This document shows, piece after piece, positions 7,492-14,067 of a stretch of DNA of 17,929 bases (the first letter of the stretch is position 1; the number at the start of each line of letters is the position of its first letter). This stretch comes from an uncultured Candidatus Midichloriaceae bacterium (GTDB lineage: Bacteria > Pseudomonadota > Alphaproteobacteria > Rickettsiales > Midichloriaceae). The notes beneath the pieces were generated by a model. That model saw only the letters and a list, made by a program, of their open reading frames with translations. It made no database searches and was not told where the DNA came from. The DNA is taken from positions 1-17,929 of the forward strand of contig CAJQNX010000002.1 in the NCBI GenBank assembly GCA_905479795.1. The letters are read 5' to 3'. Position numbers and translations under genes: made by a program.

Positions 7492-8376
7492 ATGCACGAA
7501 CGTTTTAAAATAATTGAAGAAAATAATATTTACGCTATTGCACCTTCAAGTGGAGTTCCAAAGCAAATTATAGACAAACTGACTTCTAAGAAAAATGTTT
7601 ATATACCTGATAATAGTTTTCAAGAAGGTTATATATATTTATCAAATTCTGATGATAACAGATTTGAATTTTTAAAAAATGCACTAGAGCAAAATAACTG
7701 TAATATTATTTGGTGTATGAGAGGTGGATATGGATCGGCAAGAATAGTAGAAAGATTATATAACTTAAAAAAGCCTAAGAAAGAAAAAATATTTATTGGT
7801 TATAGTGATATAACGGCGATTCACTTGTTTTTATCTCAGGAATGGGGTTGGAGAACAATACATGGATCTATGTTAAGTGAAATATATGATGAAGCTAAAG
7901 ATAGTAAAAATTTTATATATTTAAATGAAATAATTAAAGGAAGAAATTTTAATATAGAGCTAACTCCTATGAATACTATTGCTCAAAATAACTTGATAAT
8001 AAAAGGCAGTATTAGTGGTGGGCACATGGATTTAATAAATATGAGTATTGGAACAAAATGGGAGATAAAACCTAAAAAAATATTGTTTTTGGAAGTAAAT
8101 AAAAAAAAGGGGTATCAAATTGATTTTTATCTAACTCATTTTTTACAAGCTCGGATTTTTGATCAAATAGAAGCATTAGTTATAGGAGATTTAGTACCAA
8201 AAATAGACAATTATGTAGATGATGCACTAGATAGTTTTGTTAATAATATTAATATCCCAGTTTTCAAAACTAGTAGTTTTGGACATGGAGAAAAAAATTA
8301 TCCTATAATGTATAATGCCAATTACAAAATAATAAAAGATATGGATAGTAGATACATACTGAAGATGACTATATAA
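7492..8376 (+). CDS. LD-carboxypeptidase, peptidase family S66 (LdcA-like)
   Basis: S66 enzymes are cytosolic serine peptidases that remove the terminal D-Ala from murein tetrapeptides during cell wall recycling. The 294-residue length is normal. The N-terminal strand IYAIAPSSGVP, the MRGGYGSARI block and FIGYSDITAIH with nucleophile S105 are present. Later come ISGGHMDLI, the glutamate E201 in ILFLEVN, and H265 in SFGHGEKNYPI, giving a complete Ser-Glu-His triad at the usual spacing. No signal peptide is visible, which fits cytosolic recycling. Rickettsiales have reduced peptidoglycan, and murB is also in this window, so the wall pathway appears to be in use. MccF-type immunity peptidases share the fold and are an alternative role. 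No good Shine-Dalgarno sequence precedes the ATG. Confidence 0.9.
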   Translation: MHERFKIIEENNIYAIAPSSGVPKQIIDKLTSKKNVYIPDNSFQEGYIYLSNSDDNRFEFLKNALEQNNCNIIWCMRGGYGSARIVERLYNLKKPKKEKIFIGYSDITAIHLFLSQEWGWRTIHGSMLSEIYDEAKDSKNFIYLNEIIKGRNFNIELTPMNTIAQNNLIIKGSISGGHMDLINMSIGTKWEIKPKKILFLEVNKKKGYQIDFYLTHFLQARIFDQIEALVIGDLVPKIDNYVDDALDSFVNNINIPVFKTSSFGHGEKNYPIMYNANYKIIKDMDSRYILKMTI

Positions 8377-8383
8377 TTTCTAC

Positions 8384-8419
8384 AATGACGATTCCTCAGA
8401 ATCACTTATTGCAGTCATT
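8384..8419. terminator. Nested inverted repeat between convergent genes, possible terminator
   Basis: Between the carboxypeptidase gene and the convergent proQ gene, AATGAC (8384-8389) pairs with GTCATT (8414-8419). Nested inside is a perfect hairpin, GATTC-CTCA-GAATC (8390-8403). Position suits a bidirectional terminator, but neither strand has a proper T-tract, so the role is uncertain. Confidence 0.3.
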
Positions 8420-8457
8420 ATAAATAGCTAATTTCATAACTACTTATTTACAAGTAT

Positions 8458-8859
8458 TTATTCTTGCTTTTTCAAGATACTTAACAGCGCCCTTTCTTGG
8501 CCTTTGCTTTTTTTAGGCATACTTTGTTTTTTCTTTATAGCTGTGTTTTTGTAAATAAACTCAACATCTTCTTTGGTAAAAACACCAGCTTCATTGCCTT
8601 TTAAGTCATATCTTAATGTGTTTTCTATATGAATTTTCCTGTATTTACTTTGTCTACTATATAGCGTTAGAAACTTTCTAATTACTGTTCTACTTAGATT
8701 TGACCTTCCATCATTAAAAATATCTTTGTGAAATCCCTTTTTAAAAATAAAAACTTTACCCTTAATAAAAAATTTTGGATATTTATGTGACAATACATCA
8801 AACACTTTGTTATAGTCTTCGGGTGGCAGTAAATGCCATCTCTTTGATTCTTCCTTCAT
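8458..8859 (-). CDS. ProQ/FinO-domain RNA chaperone
   Basis: This 133-residue protein is mostly a ProQ/FinO domain (about residues 14-105). The block YNKVFDVLSHKYPKFFIKG is followed by LSRTVIRKFLTLYSRQSKY and the conserved LRYDLKGNEAGVFTKEDVEF. A lysine-rich tail follows (KKKQSMPKKSKGQERALL), common in short ProQ-family members. These proteins bind structured RNA, especially terminator hairpins, and stabilise small RNAs and mRNAs. Its ATG overlaps the TGA of the upstream 56-codon ORF in an ATGA arrangement, so translation is probably coupled. The gene looks intact and ends a probable operon that begins at tsaE. Confidence 0.87.
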   Translation of the reverse strand: MKEESKRWHLLPPEDYNKVFDVLSHKYPKFFIKGKVFIFKKGFHKDIFNDGRSNLSRTVIRKFLTLYSRQSKYRKIHIENTLRYDLKGNEAGVFTKEDVEFIYKNTAIKKKQSMPKKSKGQERALLSILKKQE

Positions 8860-9026
8860 TTTCCCTTTTTATTTTTATTAAATAGCTCTGGAAAAGATCT
8901 ATCTTCAGCTAATCGCTTTTCCATTGCCTCATATTTCTTTTCATCGTCCTTAAGGCATTTTGTGATAAATTCACCCTTTTTCTCTGATAACTCTTCTTGA
9001 TTATTATTTGATAAGAACATATTCAT
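8856..9026 (-). CDS. Small charged protein, 56 residues, coupled to proQ
   Basis: I do not recognise this protein. The frame runs from ATG at 9026 (a second ATG is two codons later) to TGA at 8856, whose bases overlap the ProQ start codon as ATGA. The protein is hydrophilic and highly charged. EELSEKKGEFITKCLKDD and EKKYEAMEKRLAEDRSFPEL are likely helical, possibly a short coiled coil, and the end is basic (NKNKKGK). The start-stop overlap with a well-supported gene and the sensible composition argue that it is real. It may be a partner of ProQ or act in the same process; that is inference from position. Confidence 0.6.
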   Translation of the reverse strand: MNMFLSNNNQEELSEKKGEFITKCLKDDEKKYEAMEKRLAEDRSFPELFNKNKKGK

Positions 9027-9055
9027 CAACCATTAATTATACTTAATCACTGATT

Positions 9056-9133
9056 TTACTTTCTGCCAATATAATAACCAAAAGCAAAACATATCAAAGC
9101 TATTATTGCGCCATATACTACTGCTGCTAACAT
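9056..9133 (-). CDS. Tiny single-pass membrane peptide, 25 residues
   Basis: The frame is ATG at 9133 to TAA at 9056-9058. The product is almost entirely one hydrophobic helix, MLAAVVYGAIIALICFAFG, ending in YYIGRK with positive charge that would sit on the cytosolic side. It starts 14 bp after the stop of the ferritin-like gene and 29 bp before the next small ORF, in the same direction, so it fits the operon. No strong ribosome binding site is seen. Very small frames can occur by chance, but a clean membrane helix with a basic stop-transfer end is suggestive. Confidence 0.45.
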   Translation of the reverse strand: MLAAVVYGAIIALICFAFGYYIGRK

Positions 9134-9147
9134 AAGTTAATTACAAT

Positions 9148-9606
9148 TTATTCACATCTATCATTAAGATTACTAACTTTTAGCATTTTTTCTACTTCCC
9201 CAATATGCATTTCTTCTTCTACTATGTGCTTTCTTGCGTATTCCTCAAGTAATACAGATTTTGATGAAGCTATGTCTAGAAGATCATAATATAGCTTAAG
9301 GGAGGCTTTTTCATGTCCTAAGCTTTCTTCTAAAACCTGATCTATATTATGGCAATAAGACTCTTTTAGATTTGATATCCTAAGTGAGGGATGCTCTTCA
9401 AAATGAGTAATCATTTCTCCTGCTTCAATTGCATGCCTTAAGCCTTCTTGTGCTTGGCTTTTCATCCATGCCGTAATTGGAATTCTATTGTGACCTATTA
9501 TCATTAATGAATAGTGGGTATATCTAACTACTCCCGACATTTCCAATTCTAATATCTCATTAAGCTTCTTTATTGCTTTATCCTTGATGCTATCTATTAA
9601 CTTCAT
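9148..9606 (-). CDS. Bacterioferritin/ferritin-like diiron protein
   Basis: This 152-residue four-helix protein is of the ferritin-like superfamily, the usual length for bacterioferritins. Expected diiron residues are E22 (in LELEMSGVVRY), E54 (in QAQEGLRH), E99 (in GHEKASLKLYY), E131 and H134 (in VEEEMHIGEVEKML). The first ExxH motif reads E54-G-L-R57, with histidine one position later (H58), so that half of the metal site is unusual. The position of the haem-ligating methionine of classical bacterioferritin is not methionine here, so haem binding is doubtful. Role: iron oxidation and storage, or peroxide protection, in the cytosol. It begins 11 bp after the HU-like pseudogene and is followed closely by two small ORFs and proQ on the same strand. 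Confidence 0.82.
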   Translation of the reverse strand: MKLIDSIKDKAIKKLNEILELEMSGVVRYTHYSLMIIGHNRIPITAWMKSQAQEGLRHAIEAGEMITHFEEHPSLRISNLKESYCHNIDQVLEESLGHEKASLKLYYDLLDIASSKSVLLEEYARKHIVEEEMHIGEVEKMLKVSNLNDRCE

Positions 9607-9617
9607 ATTAAAATTAT

Positions 9618-9845
9618 TTAATTATTTGCAATTGATTTTAACTCATTTCCTGTAGAAAAGCTAACTCTTCTTTGTGTTGGTATTTTTGCCATAGCTTCCT
9701 TTGGTGCTCCTACTTCTGTTTCTTCTTTATTTTTTACCTTAAAAATTCCAAATCCTACAAATCTTAACTCATCATTATCTTACATTGCATGATCTATGCA
9801 ATTGATGACAGCTTTAAGATTTTCTAATCTTTTATTTAATGTCAT
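9618..9845 (-). pseudogene. HU/IHF-family DNA-binding protein, degraded
   Basis: On the minus strand, from ATG at 9845 to TAA at 9618-9620, the frame reads 76 codons with an in-frame TAA at codon 22. The portion after the stop is clearly HU/IHF: DNDELRFVGFGIFKVKNKEE, then the DNA-binding arm region with MAKIPTQRRVSFSTGNEL and the terminal helix. The N-terminal helices are shortened compared with the roughly 90 residues of the family, and the arm GAPKEAMAKIP is altered from the usual pattern. A short C-terminal product could only be made from a non-ATG start. It lies within the tsaE to proQ gene run, so the transcript probably passes through it. Confidence 0.78.
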
Positions 9846-9882
9846 AATTCTATTATCTTTTTAATTTGACGGTGCTATAAAA

Positions 9883-10323
9883 TCAATAGCAATTTAACAA
9901 CAATCTTCTCTTATATTCATCATCTGTGAATTCTATATGAGCTTTTAAGTAATTTTTACTAAAGAGATTTTCTGCAATTTCACCCCATTCAATAATCAAA
10001 ACTCCATCTGTCATGGCATCTTCAATTCCAATATTAAACAATTCTTTTTCAGATTTAATTCTATATAAATCAAAATGCCAAATTTTAAATTTTTTAGTAT
10101 CATATATATGAACTAAATTGAATGTTGGACTAGTTACATTTTTTGGATCACCTCCTAAACTTTCAACAATACTTTTGGTAAGGGTAGTTTTACCAGCACC
10201 TAAATCTCCATATAATAATAAAATATTGCGCTTTATTAACATTGCAGCAATTTCATTAGATACTTTTTTCACTTCATCTAGAGTGTAATTTATTACTTTT
10301 TTATTCATAAAGTAGTGTCTCAT
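9883..10323 (-). CDS. tsaE: tRNA threonylcarbamoyladenosine biosynthesis ATPase TsaE
   Basis: TsaE is the P-loop ATPase that works with TsaB and TsaD to put the t6A modification on tRNAs reading ANN codons. The 146 residues show Walker A GDLGAGKTT at 39-47, SPTFNLVHIY, HFDLYRI, GIED and the IIEWGE motif, all diagnostic. The start is uncertain: ATG at 10323 gives MRHYFMNKK, and the second ATG (10308) would give the more usual MNKK start; neither has a clear ribosome binding site. It heads a minus-strand gene run and is divergent from tRNA-Gln. Confidence 0.92.
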   Translation of the reverse strand: MRHYFMNKKVINYTLDEVKKVSNEIAAMLIKRNILLLYGDLGAGKTTLTKSIVESLGGDPKNVTSPTFNLVHIYDTKKFKIWHFDLYRIKSEKELFNIGIEDAMTDGVLIIEWGEIAENLFSKNYLKAHIEFTDDEYKRRLLLNCY

Positions 10324-10365
10324 GCATTCAAAATGCTTTTATAGCATAAAATTACTAATAAAGAC

Positions 10366-10393
10366 TTGAAAAAAATAATTTCATATATAATAT
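10366..10393 (+). promoter_or_regulatory. Probable promoter of tRNA-Gln
   Basis: TTGAAA at 10366-10371 is followed, 16 bp later, by TAATAT at 10388-10393; an overlapping TATAAT is at 10386-10391 but with a short 14-bp spacer. Transcription would begin about 7-10 bp before the tRNA, which is the usual distance. Confidence 0.45.
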
Positions 10394-10409
10394 CACCTAC
10401 ATACTTCAT

Positions 10410-10484
10410 TGGGATGTAGCCAAGCGGTAAGGCAACGGTTTTTGATACCGTCATGCGGAGGTTCGAATCCTCCCATCCCAACCA
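10410..10484 (+). tRNA. tRNA-Gln (anticodon UUG)
   Basis: The cloverleaf is complete. Acceptor TGGGATG pairs with CATCCCA, followed by discriminator A and an encoded CCA (10482-10484). The anticodon stem ACGGT/ACCGT (10435-10439 and 10447-10451) holds a seven-base loop with TTG at 10442-10444. The T loop GTTCGAATC is canonical. Reading of CAA/CAG codons follows from the anticodon. Confidence 0.96.
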
Positions 10485-10518
10485 ATTTCAATTCTTCTAA
10501 TTAATTTTCAAAAAAATA

Positions 10519-10546
10519 TTGCCAACTGCAACAGTTATGCTAGTAT
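10519..10546 (+). promoter_or_regulatory. Possible promoter of the virB2-like gene
   Basis: TTGCCA at 10519-10524 and TAGTAT at 10541-10546 are separated by 16 bp and lie about 35 bp before the pilin start codon. This is the best sigma-70-like pair in the short interval after tRNA-Gln; read-through from the tRNA is also possible. Confidence 0.4.
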
Positions 10547-10579
10547 TCATTTAATATAAACTTTAACGTAGTGGGCAAG

Positions 10580-10978
10580 ATGTTATTAAATTTTAAAAAA
10601 ATATTGATTATTTCTATAATAGTTTTTTCTACAAGCTTTTTACTTTGTACCGAATCTTATGCAGTTGACGGAGGAGAAGGACAAGGAGAAGGACAAGGAA
10701 AAGGACAAGGAAAGTCAACAAATGCGGGAGATGGAATTGCTCAAGTGCTTTGCAATGTGATTGAAATTGCTCAAGGTGCAACTGGAAAAACAATAGCTAC
10801 ATTAGTAATCATATCTATGGCAATAGGTTTGTTCTTAGGTAAAATTACTTGGGGTGTGGCTATAGCAGTTGCTGTTGGTATGGGTGTATTATTTGGAGCA
10901 AATACAGTTGTTGGATTTCTTGCTGATGGTAGTAACGGGGATAATAATGTATGCAATACCCTAAAAGTTGATAAATAA
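10580..10978 (+). CDS. virB2: VirB2/TrbC-family type IV secretion pilin
   Basis: VirB2 is the major pilin and channel-associated subunit of type IV secretion systems. The 132-residue precursor has a signal peptide (KK followed by IISIIVFSTSFLLC) with likely cleavage after SYA, residue 28. A Gly-Glu/Lys-Gly-Gln repeat follows (about 31-45), then a family core: IAQVLCNVIEIAQGATGKTIATLVI, GLFLGKITWGVAIAVAVGMGVLFGA, giving two membrane helices. A cysteine in the core and another near the C-terminus could form the disulfide seen in some relatives. A GTG at 10571 would add three residues; the ATG at 10580 places the signal peptide normally. It is alone here: no virB3, virB4 or other vir gene is adjacent, as in Rickettsiales, where vir genes are scattered and virB2 may be duplicated. 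A terminator follows directly. Confidence 0.88.
   Translation: MLLNFKKILIISIIVFSTSFLLCTESYAVDGGEGQGEGQGKGQGKSTNAGDGIAQVLCNVIEIAQGATGKTIATLVIISMAIGLFLGKITWGVAIAVAVGMGVLFGANTVVGFLADGSNGDNNVCNTLKVDK
10673..10714 (+). repeat. 12-bp in-frame tandem repeat within the pilin gene
   Basis: The unit GGAGAAGGACAA is repeated about three and a half times, with the third copy changed to GGAAAAGGACAA. It encodes Gly-Glu-Gly-Gln, then Gly-Lys-Gly-Gln, at the start of the mature pilin. The unit is a multiple of three, so copy-number change by slippage would alter length without breaking the frame. Confidence 0.8.
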
Positions 10979-10989
10979 CCACTCTATTA

Positions 10990-11032
10990 AGCCGTGGATA
11001 GTATATCTAATATATGCAGTCCATGGCTTTTT
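10990..11032 (+). terminator. Rho-independent terminator after the pilin gene
   Basis: AGCCGTGGA (10990-10998) pairs with TCCATGGCT (11020-11028), with one G-U pair, across a 21-base loop that can itself pair through TATAT stretches. A run of five T residues ends the structure (11028-11032). It starts 12 bp after the pilin stop codon. Confidence 0.8.
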
Positions 11033-11650
11033 AAAAATTCATAAGCTTCTGTCACAATAGTTCAAAGTTAATAAAATATCACCAATAAACCCCCTCTATA
11101 AAAATATACTATTTAGTTATATTTTTATATCTCACAACCATAGTTAAAAACCACCTTTCAAAATTATTAGAGTAATGTCTCCTATAAGAACAATAATGTT
11201 GGTAAGAGAGAATATAGAAGCAAATCATAAGAGAGCCCAAAGATTAATGAGAGAAATGAACTTGCATGCCATTTATCCGAGGCCAAATGGGGTCCACTTC
11301 AGACTATGACCCATGCTAAATTTAAATCCTTCACCTCTGATAGCAGGTGTATCAAAGGCGTTGATACAATGATCATGTTGACTGAAAATCAATCTCTCTG
11401 GACACCAATAACTTTAAAGTCAAAAACACTATCTCAATAAACTTTTCAATCTCTAATCATTAGATTTTGCTATCTAAACTACTTCCCATCTTAAATCTGT
11501 TTTAACCTCTATATCAGTTTCCAGCAAGGTCAAAATTGAGAGATTAATTTAGAAAGTATTTTTTGCAAGATGTATGTGAAAAACTAGTAAGGAATGAAAA
11601 GTTCAGATGATTGAGAGCAATCAAGAAAAGCAAATTATAAGAAGTTAAGT
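11033..11650. other. Gene-free decayed region between the pilin and the tRNA pair
   Basis: Apart from the IS3-type transposase scrap, no gene is recognised. GGGGTCCACTT at about 11289 resembles the terminal bases often seen at IS3-group ends. Frames on both strands around 11310-11450 stay open for about 40 codons but have no starts, motifs or family likeness. Several copies of AATCTCT or its complement recur (about 11387, 11447 and 11537), without clear order. The stretch looks like old mobile-element debris. Confidence 0.4.
11175..11309 (+). pseudogene. IS3-family transposase (OrfB) fragment
   Basis: A 44-codon frame from ATG at 11175 to TGA at 11309 contains ENIEANHKRAQRLMREMNL followed by HAIYPRPN. 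This is the segment of IS3-group OrfB between the helix-turn-helix and the DDE core ('VNHKRVxRLMRExGLxAIYPKP'). Neither the preceding YGxRR block nor the DDE catalytic core is present, so only a scrap remains. Confidence 0.75.
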
Positions 11651-11654
11651 AAAG

Positions 11655-11731
<77 letters not shown>

Positions 11732-11751
11732 ATTTCAGAGATAAAATTAAG

Positions 11752-11827
11752 TGGTGGGCGATGACAGATTCGAACTGCCGACATCCTCGGTGTAAACGAG
11801 ACGCTCTACCAGCTGAGCTAATCGCCC
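11752..11827 (-). tRNA. tRNA-Val (anticodon UAC)
   Basis: Read on the minus strand, acceptor GGGCGAT pairs with ATCGCCC, followed by discriminator A and an encoded CCA (11752-11754). The D arm is AGCTCAGCTGGTAGAGC, the anticodon TAC is at 11792-11794 in a CTCGT/ACGAG-type stem region, and the T loop GTTCGAATC is canonical. It is the first gene of the tRNA-Val/tRNA-Asp pair. Confidence 0.96.
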
Positions 11828-11931
11828 CACTAAAATATGTTAAACCATAATTACTGGTATATGACTTAAAAATCAAGCAAAATTTACTTAATCTGCAAAA
11901 TAACCATTATGATGAGCAATTAATTATAAAA

Positions 11932-12357
11932 TTAATCATCACTATATATTTTTTCAGCTCTCTCGTGTTCTTCTTGAGCTCTAATACTTAATGTAGCAAT
12001 AGGCCTTGCTTCTAACCTTTTTAATCCTATTGGCTCAAAATTCTTAACACAAAATCCATAGCTCCCTGTTTTTATTCTTTGTAATGCAGCATTAATTTTA
12101 TCAATCAATTTTCTATAGCGATCTCTCGTTCTAAGTTCAAAGTTCACATCCGATTCAATCGATGCTCTATCATTAACATCAGGCTCATTAAGCCTTTCAT
12201 GCTTTAAATGATCAATAGTTTCTTTAGATTCCTTAGTCAAACTTTCTTTCCATGCAACAAGCTTTCTTCTGAAGTACTCTAATTGCATATCATTCATATA
12301 CTCTTCATTTTCTGAAGGTTTATAATTTACTAAAAGTTCAGTAATTTTCTCACTCAT
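11932..12357 (-). CDS. dksA: DksA/TraR-family RNA polymerase-binding regulator
   Basis: DksA enters the secondary channel of RNA polymerase and, with ppGpp, shifts transcription in the stringent response. The 141-residue protein has the long coiled coil (about 25-95) with the catalytic tip D60-V-N-D63-R-A65, matching the conserved DxxDxA. The C-terminal globular part, YGFCVKNFEPIGLKRLEARP, keeps one of the four zinc cysteines (C103); the other positions are not cysteine. Single-cysteine forms are normal among alphaproteobacterial DksA proteins and can work without zinc. The start is well supported by AGGAGTG five bases before the ATG (12363-12369). It follows pepA by 18 bp and is probably in the same operon. 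Confidence 0.92.
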   Translation of the reverse strand: MSEKITELLVNYKPSENEEYMNDMQLEYFRRKLVAWKESLTKESKETIDHLKHERLNEPDVNDRASIESDVNFELRTRDRYRKLIDKINAALQRIKTGSYGFCVKNFEPIGLKRLEARPIATLSIRAQEEHERAEKIYSDD

Positions 12358-12375
12358 AATTTCACTCCTAAATTA

Positions 12376-13869
12376 TTATTTTTCATAATTTCTAATTAAA
12401 AACTCATTAAGTAACCTAACTCCATAACCCGTAGCTCCTTTTGGAGATAAATCTCCACCTTCATCTAACCAATTAACACCTGCTATATCGATATGCGCCC
12501 ATGCACAATCTTTTTGAACGAAACGTTTTAAAAATTGTGCTGCAGTTATACTACCAGCCCCACCTTTTCCAACATTCCTTATATCAGCTATTTTAGAATT
12601 AATTAAATCATCGTAAAATTCATCTAATGGAAGCCTCCAAACCCTTTCTCCAACTTCTTCCCCTGCTTTATGCAATTGATTTGCTAAATCATCATCATTA
12701 CTAAATATTCCAGCATTATGATATCCGAGAGCCATAATAATTGCGCCAGTTAAGGTTGCCAAATCAATCATGATTTTTGGCTTGAAATTTTCTTGGGCAT
12801 ACCACATTACATCTGCTAAAAGCAATCTACCTTCAGCATCTGTATTGTCTACCTCTATAGTTTGTCCCGACATAGAGGTGATTACATCACCAGGTCTTTG
12901 AGCACTACTAGATGGCATATTCTCTGCTAAACCTATCATACCTACAACATTTATTTTAGCCTTTCTTTGTGCAAGAGATTTTATTAGGGCAGTCACTACA
13001 GCCGCACCTCCCATATCATATTTCATCATTGACAAAGATGCTCCAGATGGCTTCAAATTAATACCGCCAGTATCAAACGTTACTCCTTTACCTATAAATG
13101 CAATAGGTCTATCGCCCTTATTAGACGACTTATCACCATTCCATTCCATTGATATAGCATAGGTTCCAAAATCACTGCCCTGCCCCACAGCAAGTATTGC
13201 ATTCATACCTAATTCTTTTAAACTTTTTTTATCTATAACTTTCACCTTAATACCAAGCTCTTCTAGCTCTTTGCATACTAAAACGAAACTATCAGGATTT
13301 AAAGTATTACCCGGTTCAGAAACTAAGTCTCTTGCAAAATGTGTTGAATTTATAATTTTTTCTCTTTCAGAAAAAAGTTTCTCAACACTTGGATTATTAG
13401 CATAAATATTTATTTTTTCTAAATAGATCCTATGCTTATCTTTCTTAGATATATAATATTTATCAAAAACATAATTTTTTAATTTTATTCCTTCACAAAT
13501 ATTTTCAACAAAAAAATCTTCTTTATCCCTCAATTCATCATTATCTATAAAAATCCCAGCCTCTGACACTTTCAATGAGTTCAATTTATCGGCAATATTG
13601 CCACCTAGTTTTTGAATTTTGACTCTATTTAATTTATCTACTGAACCTGTGCCACAAAACAAAAACCTTTTTATCTCTCCCTCAATTTCTATTGTTGCAA
13701 CTAACATTTCTCCAAACTTACAATTAAAATTTTCAAACATTTTTAATGTTTCAGTCACTGCTTTTGTATTTAACTTTAGAAAAGATGGAAGAATTTTGAT
13801 ATCTGATAAAAATACGATGCTCAATTTCCCCCCAGCAATAGAAGTAAGTTCATTGAATAAAAACTTCAT
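12376..13869 (-). CDS. pepA: Leucyl aminopeptidase (family M17)
   Basis: PepA is a cytosolic hexameric dizinc enzyme that removes N-terminal residues from peptides. The 497-residue length is typical. The C-terminal catalytic domain carries K261 and D266 in FIGKGVTFDTGG, K273, D285 in MMKYDMGGAAVV, and D344 and E346 in the family signature NTDAEGRLLLAD, with R348 alongside; all metal ligands are present. The N-terminal half (about 1-170), which in some relatives binds DNA, is diverged. AGGA eight or so bases before the ATG supports the start. dksA follows by 18 bp, and the gene is divergent from the Lpt-type permease gene, an arrangement also seen for pepA and lptF in gammaproteobacteria. Confidence 0.94.
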   Translation of the reverse strand: MKFLFNELTSIAGGKLSIVFLSDIKILPSFLKLNTKAVTETLKMFENFNCKFGEMLVATIEIEGEIKRFLFCGTGSVDKLNRVKIQKLGGNIADKLNSLKVSEAGIFIDNDELRDKEDFFVENICEGIKLKNYVFDKYYISKKDKHRIYLEKINIYANNPSVEKLFSEREKIINSTHFARDLVSEPGNTLNPDSFVLVCKELEELGIKVKVIDKKSLKELGMNAILAVGQGSDFGTYAISMEWNGDKSSNKGDRPIAFIGKGVTFDTGGINLKPSGASLSMMKYDMGGAAVVTALIKSLAQRKAKINVVGMIGLAENMPSSSAQRPGDVITSMSGQTIEVDNTDAEGRLLLADVMWYAQENFKPKIMIDLATLTGAIIMALGYHNAGIFSNDDDLANQLHKAGEEVGERVWRLPLDEFYDDLINSKIADIRNVGKGGAGSITAAQFLKRFVQKDCAWAHIDIAGVNWLDEGGDLSPKGATGYGVRLLNEFLIRNYEK

Positions 13870-14067
13870 AGTACAATCCTGAATATTATTATTAATCGAT
13901 ATTTTATATCACACATTAAAAAAAGATAAAATAAATAACTTTTATGCTATAGTGTAATTAATGTATACTACACAAATATCTGCAGTTGCAATTAAAACTT
14001 AGAGTTTTTATGCTTTACATTCAGATGAATATTTTATTATTTTAATTAATTTTTCACTAAACTTTTA

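Noticed and set aside
10671..10714. Short repeat considered as a CRISPR-like array
   Set aside because: The 12-bp units are adjacent, without spacers, and are translated in frame as part of the pilin. No other regularly spaced repeats are seen in the window.
11310..11450. Possible continuation of a gene after the IS3 scrap on either strand
   Set aside because: The frames lack starts and resemble no family, and the open stretches are short enough to be chance.
11932..12357. Loss of zinc-finger cysteines in DksA as a sign of a defective gene
   Set aside because: Alphaproteobacterial DksA proteins commonly have a single cysteine, and the DxxDxA tip and full length are intact.
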